Source of the DNA: Scleroderma bovista
Taxonomy: Eukaryota > Basidiomycota > Agaricomycetes > Boletales > Sclerodermataceae
Direction of reading: 5' to 3'
Assembly: GCA_037178675.1 (NCBI GenBank)
Contig: JAYMGJ010000101.1
Span: 1 to 59,107, forward strand
DNA length: 59,107 bases
Shown: in pieces, positions 21,073-34,330 of the stretch
How the letters are laid out: every line of letters begins with the position of its first letter
How positions within the stretch are numbered: position 1 is the stretch's first letter
Position numbers and translations under genes: made by a program
The notes under the pieces: model-generated
What the model was told of the DNA's origin: nothing
Database searches by the model: none
The model's input: only the letters and a program-made list of their open reading frames with translations

Positions 21073-24000
21073 ATGCCAAAAGTTCTCTGCGAGTGTGGTT
21101 GTGGCCTCAATGTCTCCATTCAAACAGCAAGGCGCCACCTAGATGGTAAAGCAAGGCCCCATATCAAGGCAAGTACTGGCCGTTGGGACCCAGTGTCGGT
21201 CGTACACCCTCGTCATTCCCAGAAAACTGCATTACAGACTCGCATCACTGCTGATCCAAACCCTATACTGGTTCCTCAAGATGCTTGTGATATCTCCGAA
21301 CCCATGGACTGGAGTGCAGCGGACTCACCACTTAGGCAAATGTCACGCGATCCTGTCTCACCCATACAGGCGACTACTAGTTGCTCTTCTGAGCAATTTG
21401 TTCACTTAGCAAAGTCATTGCGACCACTGCTCGCAGAGTCGGACGATGAAGATAATGTTCCGAGAAGAAGCCCATCACCCACATCGGAATCAGACTCTAG
21501 TGGGCCTTTGAGTAGTTCTGAAGATGAGGGCGAGGGTATGCCCCGAGACGGACTTTCAGCTTGGGATTCATTGGGCGAGCATTTCGAGCACGACCTCGCT
21601 GATATTGGTGTGTCTAAGACATTCTGGACCATCCTGTCTTTGATTTACGTTGACATTCACCCATAGCTATGGAGATCAGTGATGAAGACCTCTCTATTCT
21701 CCATGCATTTGCGCTCAAGATCAAGTCATGTATGCCAACTCGAACATACTCCATGCTGGCCCATGCCTTCCCCAAGGAACCACCTCCTAGTCTTGCCCAT
21801 GCCCGCGCACGTGTCTCGGCTTTATCTGGTGTGAAGCCCACTTTATTCGATTGCTGCGTCAATTCATGCTGTTGCTACATCGGCCCTTATATCAATGATC
21901 AGAACTGCTCTTTCTGCAATGAGCCAAGATTTGATTCTCGGGGCAGAACACGCTCGCAATTTACATATGTCCCATTGCTGCCACGACTGGTTGCTCTCTA
22001 CCGTAATCCAAGAATGGCAGAGCAGATGCGGTATCGTGCATCCTGTGAATACGAACCGGATCGGATGAGCGACATCTTCGATGGACACATTTACCGTGAC
22101 TTGTGCCACACAAAAATTGAGGTTGATGGCCAGCAACTTCCCTGTAACTATTTTTCTGACCCCCGCGACATTGCACTTGGACTCTCCACGGACGGCTTTG
22201 CACCTTTTCGACGACGAAAGACTACCGCATGGCCTATCATCATATATAACTACAACCTCCCACCTGATATTCGCTTCCATCGCCAATATATCCTCTGCCT
22301 TGGCGTGGTTCCTGGTCCCAAAAAACCTAAAGACTTCGACTCATTTCTGTGGCCTGCTGTCGAGGAGTTCTTGATGCTTGTTCTGGGTACCCGTGCATAC
22401 GATGCACTCCTACGTGAATTATTTCTCCTGCGGGCGCATCTAATAGTCATTGGAGGGGACATACCAGCCATCTCGATGGTCATGCGTATGAAGGGTCACA
22501 ACGGTCTAAGCCCTTGTCGGATGTGTAAGATCAAAGGCCTCCGCATTCCTAACTCACGCGCCACTACCCACTACGTTCCTCTTGACCGACAACGACATCC
22601 GGATGTAGGCAACGCTGCTGCAGAAGCCACTGTGACGAAGTATGATCCAGCGGATTTGCCTCTTCGTCAGCATGATGAAATTCTCGAGATGGGGAGACAG
22701 GTACAGCATGCACCTACCAATGCAGAAGCTGAGCGACTTGCCAAGGAATACGGGGTGAAAGGTGTGCCCGTCCTTAGCTTCATCCGATCTGTGCTGTTCC
22801 CGTGGTCTTTTCCGTTTGACTTCATGCACCTCATCTTCGAGAACCTTGTACCGAATCTGATCCAACTGTGGACTCATGATTTCAAGGATTTGGGTAGCGC
22901 AGACGATCCATTTGTTATCAGACCTACTATATGGCAGGCGGTTGGCGCAGCCACAGCATCCTGTGGCCCAACCATCCCATATTCCTTTTGCAGCCGTCCC
23001 CAAAACATTGCTACCGACAAGTCGCAATGCACCGCCGATGCATGGTCATTCTGGCTTCAATACATCGCCCCTGTTGTACTAGAAAACAGGTTCACTGAAG
23101 ACAAGTATTACTGGCATTTCATTGACCTGGTCAAGCTTGTTCGTACATGCCTTCAGTTTGAGATGCAGAAAAATGACATTGAATTCGTGCGACGAGGCTT
23201 CGAGCAATGGGTGGAGAAATACGAACAGTAAGTACTAGAAATGAATATGACTTTCATGTTTGTGCTGAGAGTTCTTCAATAGATTTTATTACCAGCACGA
23301 TCCTTTACGAATTGCCACCTGCCCGATCACAATACATGCACTTCTTCATATCGCAGATTCAATTGATGCCACGGGCCCTGTCTGGACAGCATGGGCATTC
23401 CCCATGGAGCGCTTCTGTGGCTCCATCCAACCTGCTATCAAGAATCGACGCTATCCATATGCATCTATGAGCAAACATGTGACGGATGAGGCCCGGCTCA
23501 CACAAGTACAACTATTGTACAACTTGCAGGATGAACTTTCATTCCGGGCCAACCCACACCCCCAACAGTGTTTTGTTCATTCCAACTGTACGTGGCATGT
23601 CCAATGTGTTAATCCAATTGCAATTTGGCACACTGACATTTTGAAAACACTACATTATAGACCCGACGTGCATACTCCTCCCACCCCGAATGGCAACCGC
23701 TCCTGAGCCTTCAGTTTTAAAAAAGATTATAGCAGCGCTAGCAACCAGATACGACGCGTCAGCGACACGTGTTCAGCGCATATGCTCTGCTGAATGTATC
23801 AAAACTTGGGGGAAGGTTCGTCGATTGGACGGTGGGGATACCATGCATGCGGCTGGTGTTATCAAGCCTGCACAAGACTCCCGGGATGCAACATTTGTCC
23901 GGGTATGTCATTGGAGTCTGCTTTTTCTCTGTACTAAGTTTATACATGGTGGTACAGTACGAGACTTTAGTGGACAAGTATGCACGCCAGAAGAAACGAC

Positions 24001-24320
24001 AGCCAGAATATGAAATGAAGACATTCTATGGCCAGCTTCAGCACATATTTGTTGTCTCACTACCCTTAGATACTGACCTCTGTATCTCTGAACCAACTGT
24101 CCATATACTCGCTTCAATCAAGACCTGCAAGGTGGAGCGTTCCAATGCCGCCCTTGATATTCATTACTACTCGAAGCTCGGAGGGTTGGACATTCTTGAC
24201 ATAACGTGCATACAGTGCGTTGTCGGTCGTATCTCATGTGCTAACAACAGTTGGGCCATCATCGACCGAAGTGGAGACCTTGCATGCGCGTTCTATGTTC
24301 CAGAGACTGGCGATGAATGA
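21073..24320 (+). CDS. Tnp2-family (CACTA) transposase, apparently intact
   Basis: Six exons give one continuous frame of 986 aa: 21073-21607, 21667-23227, 23283-23587, 23661-23902, 23958-24205 and 24251-24320. The protein would cut and join the CACTA element. The N-terminus has a Cys/His-rich motif (CECGCGLNVSIQTARRH) and a Ser/acidic linker. The Tnp2 core shows CNEPRFD, DIALGLSTDGFAPFRR, YNLPPDIRF, LIVIGGDIPAI, GHNGLSPCRMCKIKG and PFDFMHLIFENLVPN. The C-terminal DUF4218-like part has GPVWTAWAFPMERFCG. Likely catalytic acids are the Asp residues in STDG and GGD (inference). No stop or frameshift was seen, which together with intact termini and TSD suggests fairly recent mobility. Confidence 0.88.
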
Positions 24321-25393
24321 TGCACCCCCGCTGCCCTCTTCCTCTTCGCAGCCTGTTCGCTCCTCCCCGCTTGCAGGCCTGGTACTCTCCAGAGCCCCAT
24401 CTGCGGCTTCTAGACCATTGCGAGATGACGGCAACGACAACGACACTATAGACCACGCCCACTCTCGTGCTTCCTCCTTCAACTCCCTCCCTCTTCCCCT
24501 TCCCGCACATGTACACTCACATGTCATGTCTCTTCCGTGTTCTAGACCTGTATCTTTTACTGGAACTGCATCATCCTCAGCGACGGGTGCACCCTCGGAG
24601 TTAAATAGGCCTATTTCTGTCGCCAGATCTCAAAGTTCAACCTTGGTCTCCCCATCCGCATCTCGCAAGTCCGGTGCCAACCCCACTCCCACCACTCACC
24701 AGAGATCAAGGACTAGCACAAACGAAGCGACACCAGTCGACGCCCCAGAGTGGAGCCGGTTCAAGGCTGAGCTTTGTCGACGCGATGATGCATCTCTCAG
24801 TGGGATCTATTGGTTCATTTGTCACTGCCCACTCGGGAACGTCGGATGGCAGCAGTGGTGCGTCTGGAGACGAGAAAAAGACGGTCAGAGAGGATGGCGA
24901 TGGTGAGGGCGACCGGAGCGTGCTTCCGCGTGCGAGGAGCTTAGACGGTTTCCGCTCTTCCTCTCCTAGATCTCCCTCCCCACCGCCTGCGATGCCCTCG
25001 GTGCAAGTAGAGCGGATGGGCGGTACGTCTGGAGTTGCTGAGGCCTCAACACGAGGAAGTGGTCCTAATGCAACTGTGGATCCTACTGCGAGTGCTTATG
25101 ATGCACCCGCAAATGATCATTCGCGTATACGCGGGGAACGCCGATCCGCAGAAGAGGTCAATAGATATCATCGACAGAGCATGCCAATGTCCGTCCACGC
25201 GCAACTGCGCCAACCACCGCGTCCACAGGAGCAGCAGCGAAAGCGAAAGCTGACCAAGACCCGTCCAGTATCCCTACATTCGGGCTCAGTCCCTGCCATG
25301 CCAACGTCTCCCGCGCCCCCACTGCCCCCCCGCACACCAGTCTTTACTCGCTTTGCACACCATGCCCAAGCACACCCTCTCACCTATCATTGA
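24313..25393 (+). pseudogene. Ser/Pro-rich low-complexity frame inside CACTA, one frameshift
   Basis: An ATG at 24313 overlaps the transposase stop codon. The frame (MNDAPPLPSSSSQPVRSSPL...) is Ser/Pro/Thr-rich and disordered to about 24775. There the coherent sequence shifts frame to LSFVDAMMHLSVGSIGSFV and runs to 25393 with basic and proline-rich stretches (QEQQRKRKLTKTRPVS). No domain was recognised. It may be a captured host-gene fragment or an element-encoded protein. Confidence 0.45.
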
Positions 25394-25613
25394 GGACGGA
25401 TCGTCCCATGGCCATTCTTCGTATCCCCTGTCGAGGAAAGGAGTAGATTTAGTGCACCTCTGGCAGGTAAGTCCGGCAGTTTGGGGTCTACTGGGCGTTT
25501 ACTGACACGTACTAATACATTCTGCGAACAGGTGATTTTCACCCGTTTGGCGCGTCATGCACTCACGTCCGATCGTGTTTTGTTGATCAGGCGCTGACTA
25601 ATTCACAGGTACA

Positions 25614-26098
25614 ATGTCTATAAATTGGCCGTCGCGGGTCAGCCTGTCTTTCGATAAACCACTGCACTTCATGACAGACACAGAAGGAGGTACACACAAT
25701 AGTGATTTGCCCATGCTGAAACGGTATGTGCTATTCATATTGTTGCAGCAATGACTAACTACATAGTCACACCAGATCAATCTCGAATACATCGCTCACA
25801 GAGGATCACGATATTGCTGCATCTGCCACTGATAACCAAACAAATGAGAGCATGTCCTCTTCAATCAATTCCTCCATTGGCCGCAGGTGAGTAGTGTCTC
25901 GGAGTTGTGGTGCTCATTACTGACTGGCACAGCAGAAAGCTTAAGCGACGACTTGTTTGGGTTGATCCCAAATTTCTTAGATGCCTCGTGAATGCCAAAT
26001 GGGATGCCGAGGAAAAGAGGTGTGAAGTGGAGCGCAAGCTGGAACTCTTGGAGTTGCAGCAGTTGTCATCTGATCACTCATCATGCTATACTAGCTAA
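25614..26098 (+). CDS. Small three-exon gene near the CACTA right end
   Basis: ATG 25614; exons 25614-25723, 25777-25887 and 25933-26098 join in phase (128 aa). The N-terminus is MSINWPSRVSLSFDKPLHF, the middle is Ser/Thr/Asn-rich, and the C-terminus is basic and helical (RKLKRRLVWVDPKFLRCL, then CEVERKLELLELQQL, a short leucine-rich coil). Unknown family. Its position just inside the right subterminal repeats suggests an element-encoded DNA-binding helper, but that is inference. Confidence 0.5.
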
Positions 26099-26456
26099 TT
26101 GTTTATCTATGGTCATATTGTACTTGCATTAAGATTATGCTATTTGCAAAGTGGGTGATATTCTGGCTAATTTATCCATTGGGAGTAAGGGTGATTTTGA
26201 GGATGAGTTTGTCGTGTGAAATTAACTATTGTCGTATCACCCAGAGAACAGTTGAAGTGATTTTCGCCATGATGAGTACAGGGTGAATTTAACTAGTTCA
26301 ATCACTCGACGTTTCCTGCACCATTTCGATCACCCAGACTCCAGGTGATCCCAAATCACCCCTTTTCTCACCCGTTCCCAAAGCCCCAGGTAAATGGGTG
26401 AAAAGCGAATATCACCGCCAACGAAGTGAAAATAACCTGATTTGGTTCTCACAGTG

Positions 26457-27598
26457 GTATTGACTCCTCTTCAGCCTACCACAGTGGTTAGGAAGAGTCC
26501 TGGGGGTTGAGCAGTGATGATGGAACAGCAATAGGGGTGTAACAGCAGTGATGGAGCAGGAGGGAAGCAAGGGGACAGTTCCTGCTTCAAGAATGCGATG
26601 GACAGTGATGGGATGGAGTGGATTGATGAGTTAGACTGCGCTTGAGCCTAGAGAACTGATCAGATATCAAGTATATCTGACAAACAACAATAATGGAGCT
26701 TTAGGCCAGCACTGGGTGACCTACAAGTCCAAAGACAGAGATAGAGCTTATAAACTGTGAGGGAGAGTGAATGTGGTCGCTTTATTGAGGGGGAAGCAGA
26801 CACTTCCTTGCAGCCTTTGGCTGCTGGTTTATATACAGGAGGGGCTGTGGCCCTGTAAGCACAAATGACTAAGTGCTTGGTAAGAGATTGGTAAGAAATT
26901 GGTAAGCGATTGATAAGCAGTGTAATCAGGCTGAGTCATCGATGGGGAGAGCCTGAACAAGCTGCTGAGCCAAGGGAATGAGCAAAAACATAGGTAAAAA
27001 GGGGTGCATAACCAAGAATATGGAAAAATCATTGCATGGGGCCCAAAAGAGAGGGGGGGAAAGCATGGGATGAGTAGATCGAAGATAAATGAGCATATGC
27101 GATGACATAATGCATATGAATCATAGGGGCATGAGTCATGAATTGATAAGCAACATAATAAGCATGATTTGAAGGATGATTGGTAAGTGATTGGTAAGGG
27201 GAGTAATGGGGATTAGTAATGCCAAGAGGGGATGAATAATGTGCAGCAGAGTGAGTCAGAGTGAGCCAGAGTGACTCTGTGTGACTCAGACAGAAGGGAA
27301 GCACAACCTGTGTTTAATTGAACTTTAGATCTGTAGATGAGCTTCTGAAGCAGTGCCACTGATGGGAGTGGCTGGGGGATAATAAGAGAATTGATCCGAC
27401 CAGAAGAGCAGTGTCAGGGGGCCTGGAATGTCTAGAAGAGTAACAGTTGGTCACAGAGTGTCACAAATCCCTTGGGTTGAGCTTCTGTAGGACAAAAATG
27501 CGAAAATTGGTGCTCCCCAAGAGCAGTCTTCCCTTGAGTAGTAAGGGGAAGGTTCTGTACTCTATAAGGGCTCCTAAGAAGGGTTCTAGAGCACTGTT
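26457..27598. other. Right part of the unidentified insert, non-coding
   Basis: Only short frames are seen. At about 26877-27200 the motif TTGGTAAG or TTGATAAG recurs many times (for example TTGGTAAGAGATTGGTAAG), giving a loose AT-rich repeat. At 27241-27292 short GTGAGTCAGA-type repeats occur. No gene is supported. Confidence 0.5.
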
Positions 27599-28093
27599 TC
27601 ATCCCTGTTTGTTGCGGGATAGCAGGGAAGTGAAACGTGAGTAGCGGATTCGACATGTCCAGGGAAGCGAGATGAATGGAGGGAGATGGATGTGACATGA
27701 CTCTGGGATGAAAGGACCATATGCAGAGGACTCAGGAGACACAGAGACGACCAGGTATGAATCTTCAAGTCTAACGATAGACTTGAGGCGACCAAAGTAC
27801 GTGCGTGACGCGGGACTGACGAGGAGAACATGCTGACCGAGAATGAGAGGGACTGAAGGAGCAGGCTGGGAAGATATGTGCCAGGCAGTGCACAGGAGCT
27901 CAGGGAGAGGCTGTCCCAAGAGCAGGACATAGTTGAGGTCTGCTGCAATAGCGGAGAATCGTTCCAGAGAAAATGCGGACTCCATAGTGACTGATGAAGC
28001 GGGTGTCTGGACTGCGGGTGGAATATCTCCGTGGGAAATAATCAGATTTACGTCGGAACTTGACAGGCAGATAGACCATGGTCTAGGCTCCAT
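27599..28093 (-). CDS. Hypothetical 164-aa protein in the unidentified insert
   Basis: ATG 28093 opens a frame MEPRPWSICLSSSDVNLIIS to 27599. The product is moderately hydrophobic (ADLNYVLLLGQPLPELL; VPLILGQHVLLVSPASR) and globular in look. I do not recognise it. Reading direction agrees with the presumed orientation of the host insert. Confidence 0.35.
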   Translation of the reverse strand: MEPRPWSICLSSSDVNLIISHGDIPPAVQTPASSVTMESAFSLERFSAIAADLNYVLLLGQPLPELLCTAWHISSQPAPSVPLILGQHVLLVSPASRTYFGRLKSIVRLEDSYLVVSVSPESSAYGPFIPESCHIHLPPFISLPWTCRIRYSRFTSLLSRNKQG

Positions 28094-28344
28094 GATGGTA
28101 TAGTCACATGCCTGATAGCTTCAAAAATGGCGGAGCTATTCAAAATATCGGAATGCCGGCACTGGGTGCCTAAATTTGACATTTGGGCGCTAAAAATGAT
28201 TCTTCTCTTTCTCCTTCGTTTCTCAATTGTTTCTTCTGATTCTTTGGTTGTTCTGGTATGGGAGTTGGACTGCAGAAGGCTGCACTCCTTCCTCATACCA
28301 AAAAGATCATTATTCATTGGATTCTTTCTGCTTCTTGATGGTTC

Positions 28345-28490
28345 TTGTGCGATAGATGACTGTCAGCGATGGCATTCGTCTCTCACATCAGGATAGTCAT
28401 TCTTGTGCGATAGATGGCTACAACGAGCTTGTATTCATTCTTCACATAAGGATGTCTTGACTTTGTGTGATATGGATAGCGAGGGCTGTC
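28345..28490 (+). repeat. Short imperfect tandem repeat
   Basis: CTTGTGCGATAGATG.CT, followed by CATTCGTCTCTCACATCAGGAT or CATTCTTCACATAAGGAT, recurs with a period of about 55-60 bases (about 28347, 28403 and a weaker third copy at 28455). Confidence 0.55.
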
Positions 28491-29302
28491 TGTATCCCTC
28501 AAGTCGGAACAATCTTTCAACAGATCTTGGGTGCGTTCTTCTCATTAGTTTCATCGGCTAACTTTCTCCATGTCCACAGTACCAAACACATTTGGTGCGT
28601 GACACCGTCTGGATAGCTGCATGGCAGCAGCCCACGCCCTTGCAGCCGCCCGCCCGGTCCCAGCCGGCCAACCACAACTGCCACCAGCGTGGCCCACTTG
28701 GGATGATCTCGAGGAGGAGATAGAAAGGTTCTTCCTCCCTGGGAACATCGCTGAGTGGGCATGTGCCCAACTGCTTCGCCTTTGGCAGGGCCCCAGGCAA
28801 CAAATTGACGACTTCACTCAAGAATCAGAGCGGCTGTGTTGACCAGTACGCTAGGGACTTGCTGGAAAGGGCCCTCCAGAGGAAGCTTCTGGAACAAATT
28901 TACATCCAGAACATGAATCGGGAGACCTACCTCCAGCTAATGGCATCGGCATGAGAAATGGGAAGAGCACAAGAGCTCTTCTTGATCAACATGCAAGGTC
29001 AAGGTTCGGTCCAGTATTACCAGGGCCAAAATTATTTGTCGTCTTCAGCGTCGGCCAGCGATACCCCTATGGATATAGGAGCCGCAGACGCACAAGTTCA
29101 GCAAAGGGGTAAAGGGCCCCAATGCTACAATTGCCAATTATTTGGCCACATTGCACGTGAGTGCACCAAACTGCGCCACCCTCGCTGTGGGCAACAACAA
29201 GCATGGGCAACGCAAGCCCAGCTGGAGGATGACCAGCTGAATGCGGTAAGAGGAATGTCGTTTGCAGAAATGCAGGCGTTCTTCCGCGATTTAAAAGATT
29301 AG

Positions 29303-31509
29303 AGAGTGAGGGGACAAGTCGGGCATCCTCGCTCTCGAGTCTCCGTTGGACACTGCTGTACATATTTTGGACTATAGACTATCTCGTGCTACTTCTCCTG
29401 TTACTGCTGCAATATTTAAATTTCGCCTCGCTTTGCTACGTACAAAAATTAGTAAAACCCATAAAAAAGTGTCTCTTGTAGCCTCTCCTGTCTCTGTTTC
29501 TCCTTCTCGCTACCCTGTTCTGGCTGTTGATACTATGGACTGTAACTCAGACTGTTCTGTACCTTCTAAGGGGGTCCCTGCAAAGGGCTCGGTGCCAGAA
29601 GTAAAATTGAGCATGCTTAATTCCCGATCAAATAAAGACAATTTCTCTTCTTTGGTATCTAAGGAACCGGAAAGTCCCGCCGGCAACTTGGAAGTTTCTT
29701 TCGACTTGTGAAGGTCCTTCACAATGGAAGGTGAAGTGATGGTACTGGTCCGCATCCATGGACCACTTAATATTATTGAAGTAGACGCCCTGCTAGACAG
29801 TGGCGCTACTGGTTGCTTTGTCGACAAGAGCTGGGCTCTTGATTGTCAGTTGCAGTTATCTAAGCTGGTGAAGCCCATACCTGTGCTTAACGTAGATGGC
29901 ACCAGGAACCAGGAGGGTGACATCACACACCATGTATTGCTGACAATCGGTATTGGGAAACATGCTGAAAAGCTGTGGTGTGCTGTCACATGCCTTGGAA
30001 AAGTTCCCCTTATCCTCGGCCACACTTGGCTTCAGAAGCATAATCCCGATATAGATTGGGTAACCGGCAAAGTTAATTTAACTTGGTGTCCTCCTGAGTG
30101 CAAGTCACTCCTGGAAACACGCTTTGCTAAGTTATTATGAGAAAACAAATCTCAGGAAACTTGGGTGCAAGCTTTAAAAGCTCACGAATCAAAGGTCGCT
30201 ATTGATGAGCCGACCCTAGAAGAAGCTCAGAAGCAAGTACCTAAAGAATACTGGGAGTTCTTAGACGTATTTAGTAAAAAGTCGTCGGAGCGCATGCCAC
30301 TTAGAAAACCTTGGGATCATGGAATTGATCTGAAAGAAGACTTCCCGCCCAAAAAGGGAAGACTTATCCCCCTCTCTGTTGATGAACAAAAGGAAGTTGA
30401 AGCGTTCCTAGATGATCAGCTTCAAAAGGATACACTCGACCTTCCATCAGTCAGCAGACTTCTCCAGTCTTCTTTGTTCCCAAAAAGGATGGCAAAAAGT
30501 GCATGGCACAGGATTACTGCTATATAAACGACTGGACAATTAAGAATAACTATCCGCTGCCGCTTATCTCTCAGCTTGTTGACAAGCTCAAGGGTTGTAA
30601 GCTCTTCACGAAGATGGATCTTCACTGGGGCTACAACAATGTGAGGATTCGCGAAGGCGATGAGTGGAAAGCTGTGTTTGTAACACACAAAGGGGCTTTT
30701 GAGCCGTTGGTTATGTATTTCAGTCTCTGTAATTCGCCCACGACATTCCAGAAGATGATGAATGAGATCTTCCACGATATGTTGGATGTCTGCATGGTGT
30801 ACATCGATGACCTCATGATATGTTGGATGTCTGCATGGTGTACATTGATGACCTTATGATATTTACGGATATGGACAATCAGGACAAGCATGACAGGATC
30901 GTGCTTGAAGTTTTGAAACGGTTACGAGATGATGATCTTTTCGTCAAACCTGAGAAGTGTCGCTTCCGTGTCACTGAAGTCGATTTCCTTGGAATGATCG
31001 TGTCTCGTGATGGGATTAAAATGGACCCTGAGAAAGTTAATGCTGTTTTGAAATGGCCAGAGCCAACAAATGTCAAGCAGGTCCGCGCATTCTTAGGCCT
31101 CGGCAATTTCTATAGATGTTTTATAAAGGACTATGTGATCATGGCTAGACCCATGATGGACTTAACGTGTAAGGATACACCGTTTAACTTCAGAGAGAAG
31201 GAACGCGCCACGTTTGAAGCTTTGAAAGCTGCCTTTACTTGTGCTCCGGTACTTCAGTACCCCGACCAAGACCGCAAATTCCACCTGGAAACAGACGCGT
31301 CTGAGTTTGCTGTCGGGGGAGTGATATCCGTAAAATGCGAGGATGGCGAATTCAGACCCGTCGTGTACATGTCACATTCAATGACACCTCCTGAACGAAA
31401 CTATCCTATTCACAATAAAGAGATGCTGGCCATCATAAAAGCAACTGAGACCTGGCGCCATTATCTTGAGGCCACTCCTTATGCTTTCGAGATTTATACA
31501 GACCATCAG
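29303..31509 (+). pseudogene. pol of gypsy A, broken
   Basis: Recognisable pieces: protease DALLDSGATGCFVDKSWAL (about 29785), [20 protein letters not shown] and [18 protein letters not shown], duplicated YIDD region (30780-30861), LGLGNFYRCFIKDY, and RNase H HLETDASEFAVGGVI. Stops occur at about 29709 and 30138, and frame changes near 30430 and 30820. Homology to element B ends at FEIYTDHQ (31509). Confidence 0.88.
30780..30861 (+). repeat. 41-bp tandem duplication across the RT active site
   Basis: 30780-30820 and 30821-30861 are 41-bp copies with two differences (ACATCGATGACCTC against ACATTGATGACCTT). Each encodes the YIDD catalytic motif, but 41 is not a multiple of three, so the duplication shifts the frame. 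Element B has one copy. Confidence 0.9.
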
Positions 31510-33944
<2,435 letters not shown>

Positions 33945-34330
33945 GCCTCTCGTGGATTCATGTGGAAGGGTAATACCGTGCTGTCAATCCTGGGTGATTG
34001 CGAGTACGAGGATGGGAAACAAATGTAGATACCTCGTCAGCCCGCAGAGGGACGAAGAAACCTAGTCAAGAAAGGGATTAGTCAAGAAAGGGATACGATA
34101 CAACTGAAAGGAAGCTGATTACATAAGCTTGAGTGGACATGTCATGTGATGGCGTCGCGCGTTTTGAACTGGCACCGTCCAAGACGACATGATTCAAGTG
34201 GACGCTGACAATCACTCGGAGTTGAAAAACGACTCGGAGATGGAAGAGGAGCCAAGGTGAGGTCTAAATTGTCAGTGATCAGTGATCTCCCAATCGATAC
34301 CCCAATCCTCACCATCCAATATCGCTGACA
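33945..34330. promoter_or_regulatory. Divergent intergenic region, copy 2
   Basis: Close copy of 4698-5081. It differs by small indels, including a tandem duplication of AGTCAAGAAAGGGAT at about 34064-34095. Confidence 0.6.

Larger units (their letters stand above)
19022..26456 (+). mobile_element. Complete CACTA-type (Tnp2) DNA transposon, TSD GTA
   Basis: Left end CACTGTGGGAAGTAGACC (19022) and right end, read inward, CACTGTGAGAACCAAATC (26456). Both are flanked by GTA (19019-19021 and 26457-26459), the 3-bp target duplication expected of CACTA elements. Subterminal regions (about 19040-19600 and 26150-26450) are dense in TCACC/GGTGA motifs. Inside are a minus-strand accessory gene, a plus-strand Tnp2-like transposase, a Ser/Pro-rich frame and a small three-exon gene. 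Length is 7,435 bp. Confidence 0.88.
18911..28604 (-). mobile_element. Unidentified insert in gypsy A gag (itself split by the CACTA element)
   Basis: Comparison with intact gag of element B shows gag interrupted between ..CTCAGGTCCG (18910) and CCGTCTGG.. (28605); CCG is present on both sides. Without the CACTA element the insert is about 2.26 kb (18911-19021 plus 26460-28604). Read on the minus strand it would begin TGTCACGCACC and end ..AGACACACA, which is LTR-like TG...CA. No RT or transposase is visible in it. It contains a 164-codon minus-strand frame and short tandem repeats. Confidence 0.5.
18620..29302 (+). pseudogene. gag of gypsy A, split by insertion
   Basis: The 5' part (18620-18910) begins MADLQQLLAQLIQGQID and continues, after a frameshift, with SPQKFHEWWSKIKIWIQISM. 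The 3' part (28605-29302) carries WIAAWQQ..., ERALQRKLLEQIYIQNM and the CCHC knuckle CYNCQLFGHIARECTK. Compared with gag of element B there are frameshifts and a premature stop (ESERLC-stop). The end keeps the slippery heptamer TTTAAAA (29290-29296) just before TAG 29300-29302. Confidence 0.8.
17146..31509 (+). mobile_element. Ty3/gypsy element A, degenerate, 3'-truncated, with nested insertions
   Basis: Element A belongs to the same family as the intact gypsy B at 37238-43573. Order: 5' LTR (17146-17515), leader, ATG-less upstream frame (about 18260-18610), gag start at 18620, a 9.7-kb foreign insert at 18911-28604, the rest of gag to 29302, and pol remnants to about 31509. It stops in the RNase H domain (FEIYTDHQ), so the end of RNase H, integrase, chromodomain and 3' LTR are gone. 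Multiple frameshifts and stops, plus a 41-bp duplication in RT, show that it is dead. Confidence 0.88.

Noticed and set aside
24234..24527. Minus-strand Glu/Gly-rich frames
   Set aside because: Shadows of the Ser/Pro-rich plus-strand frame.
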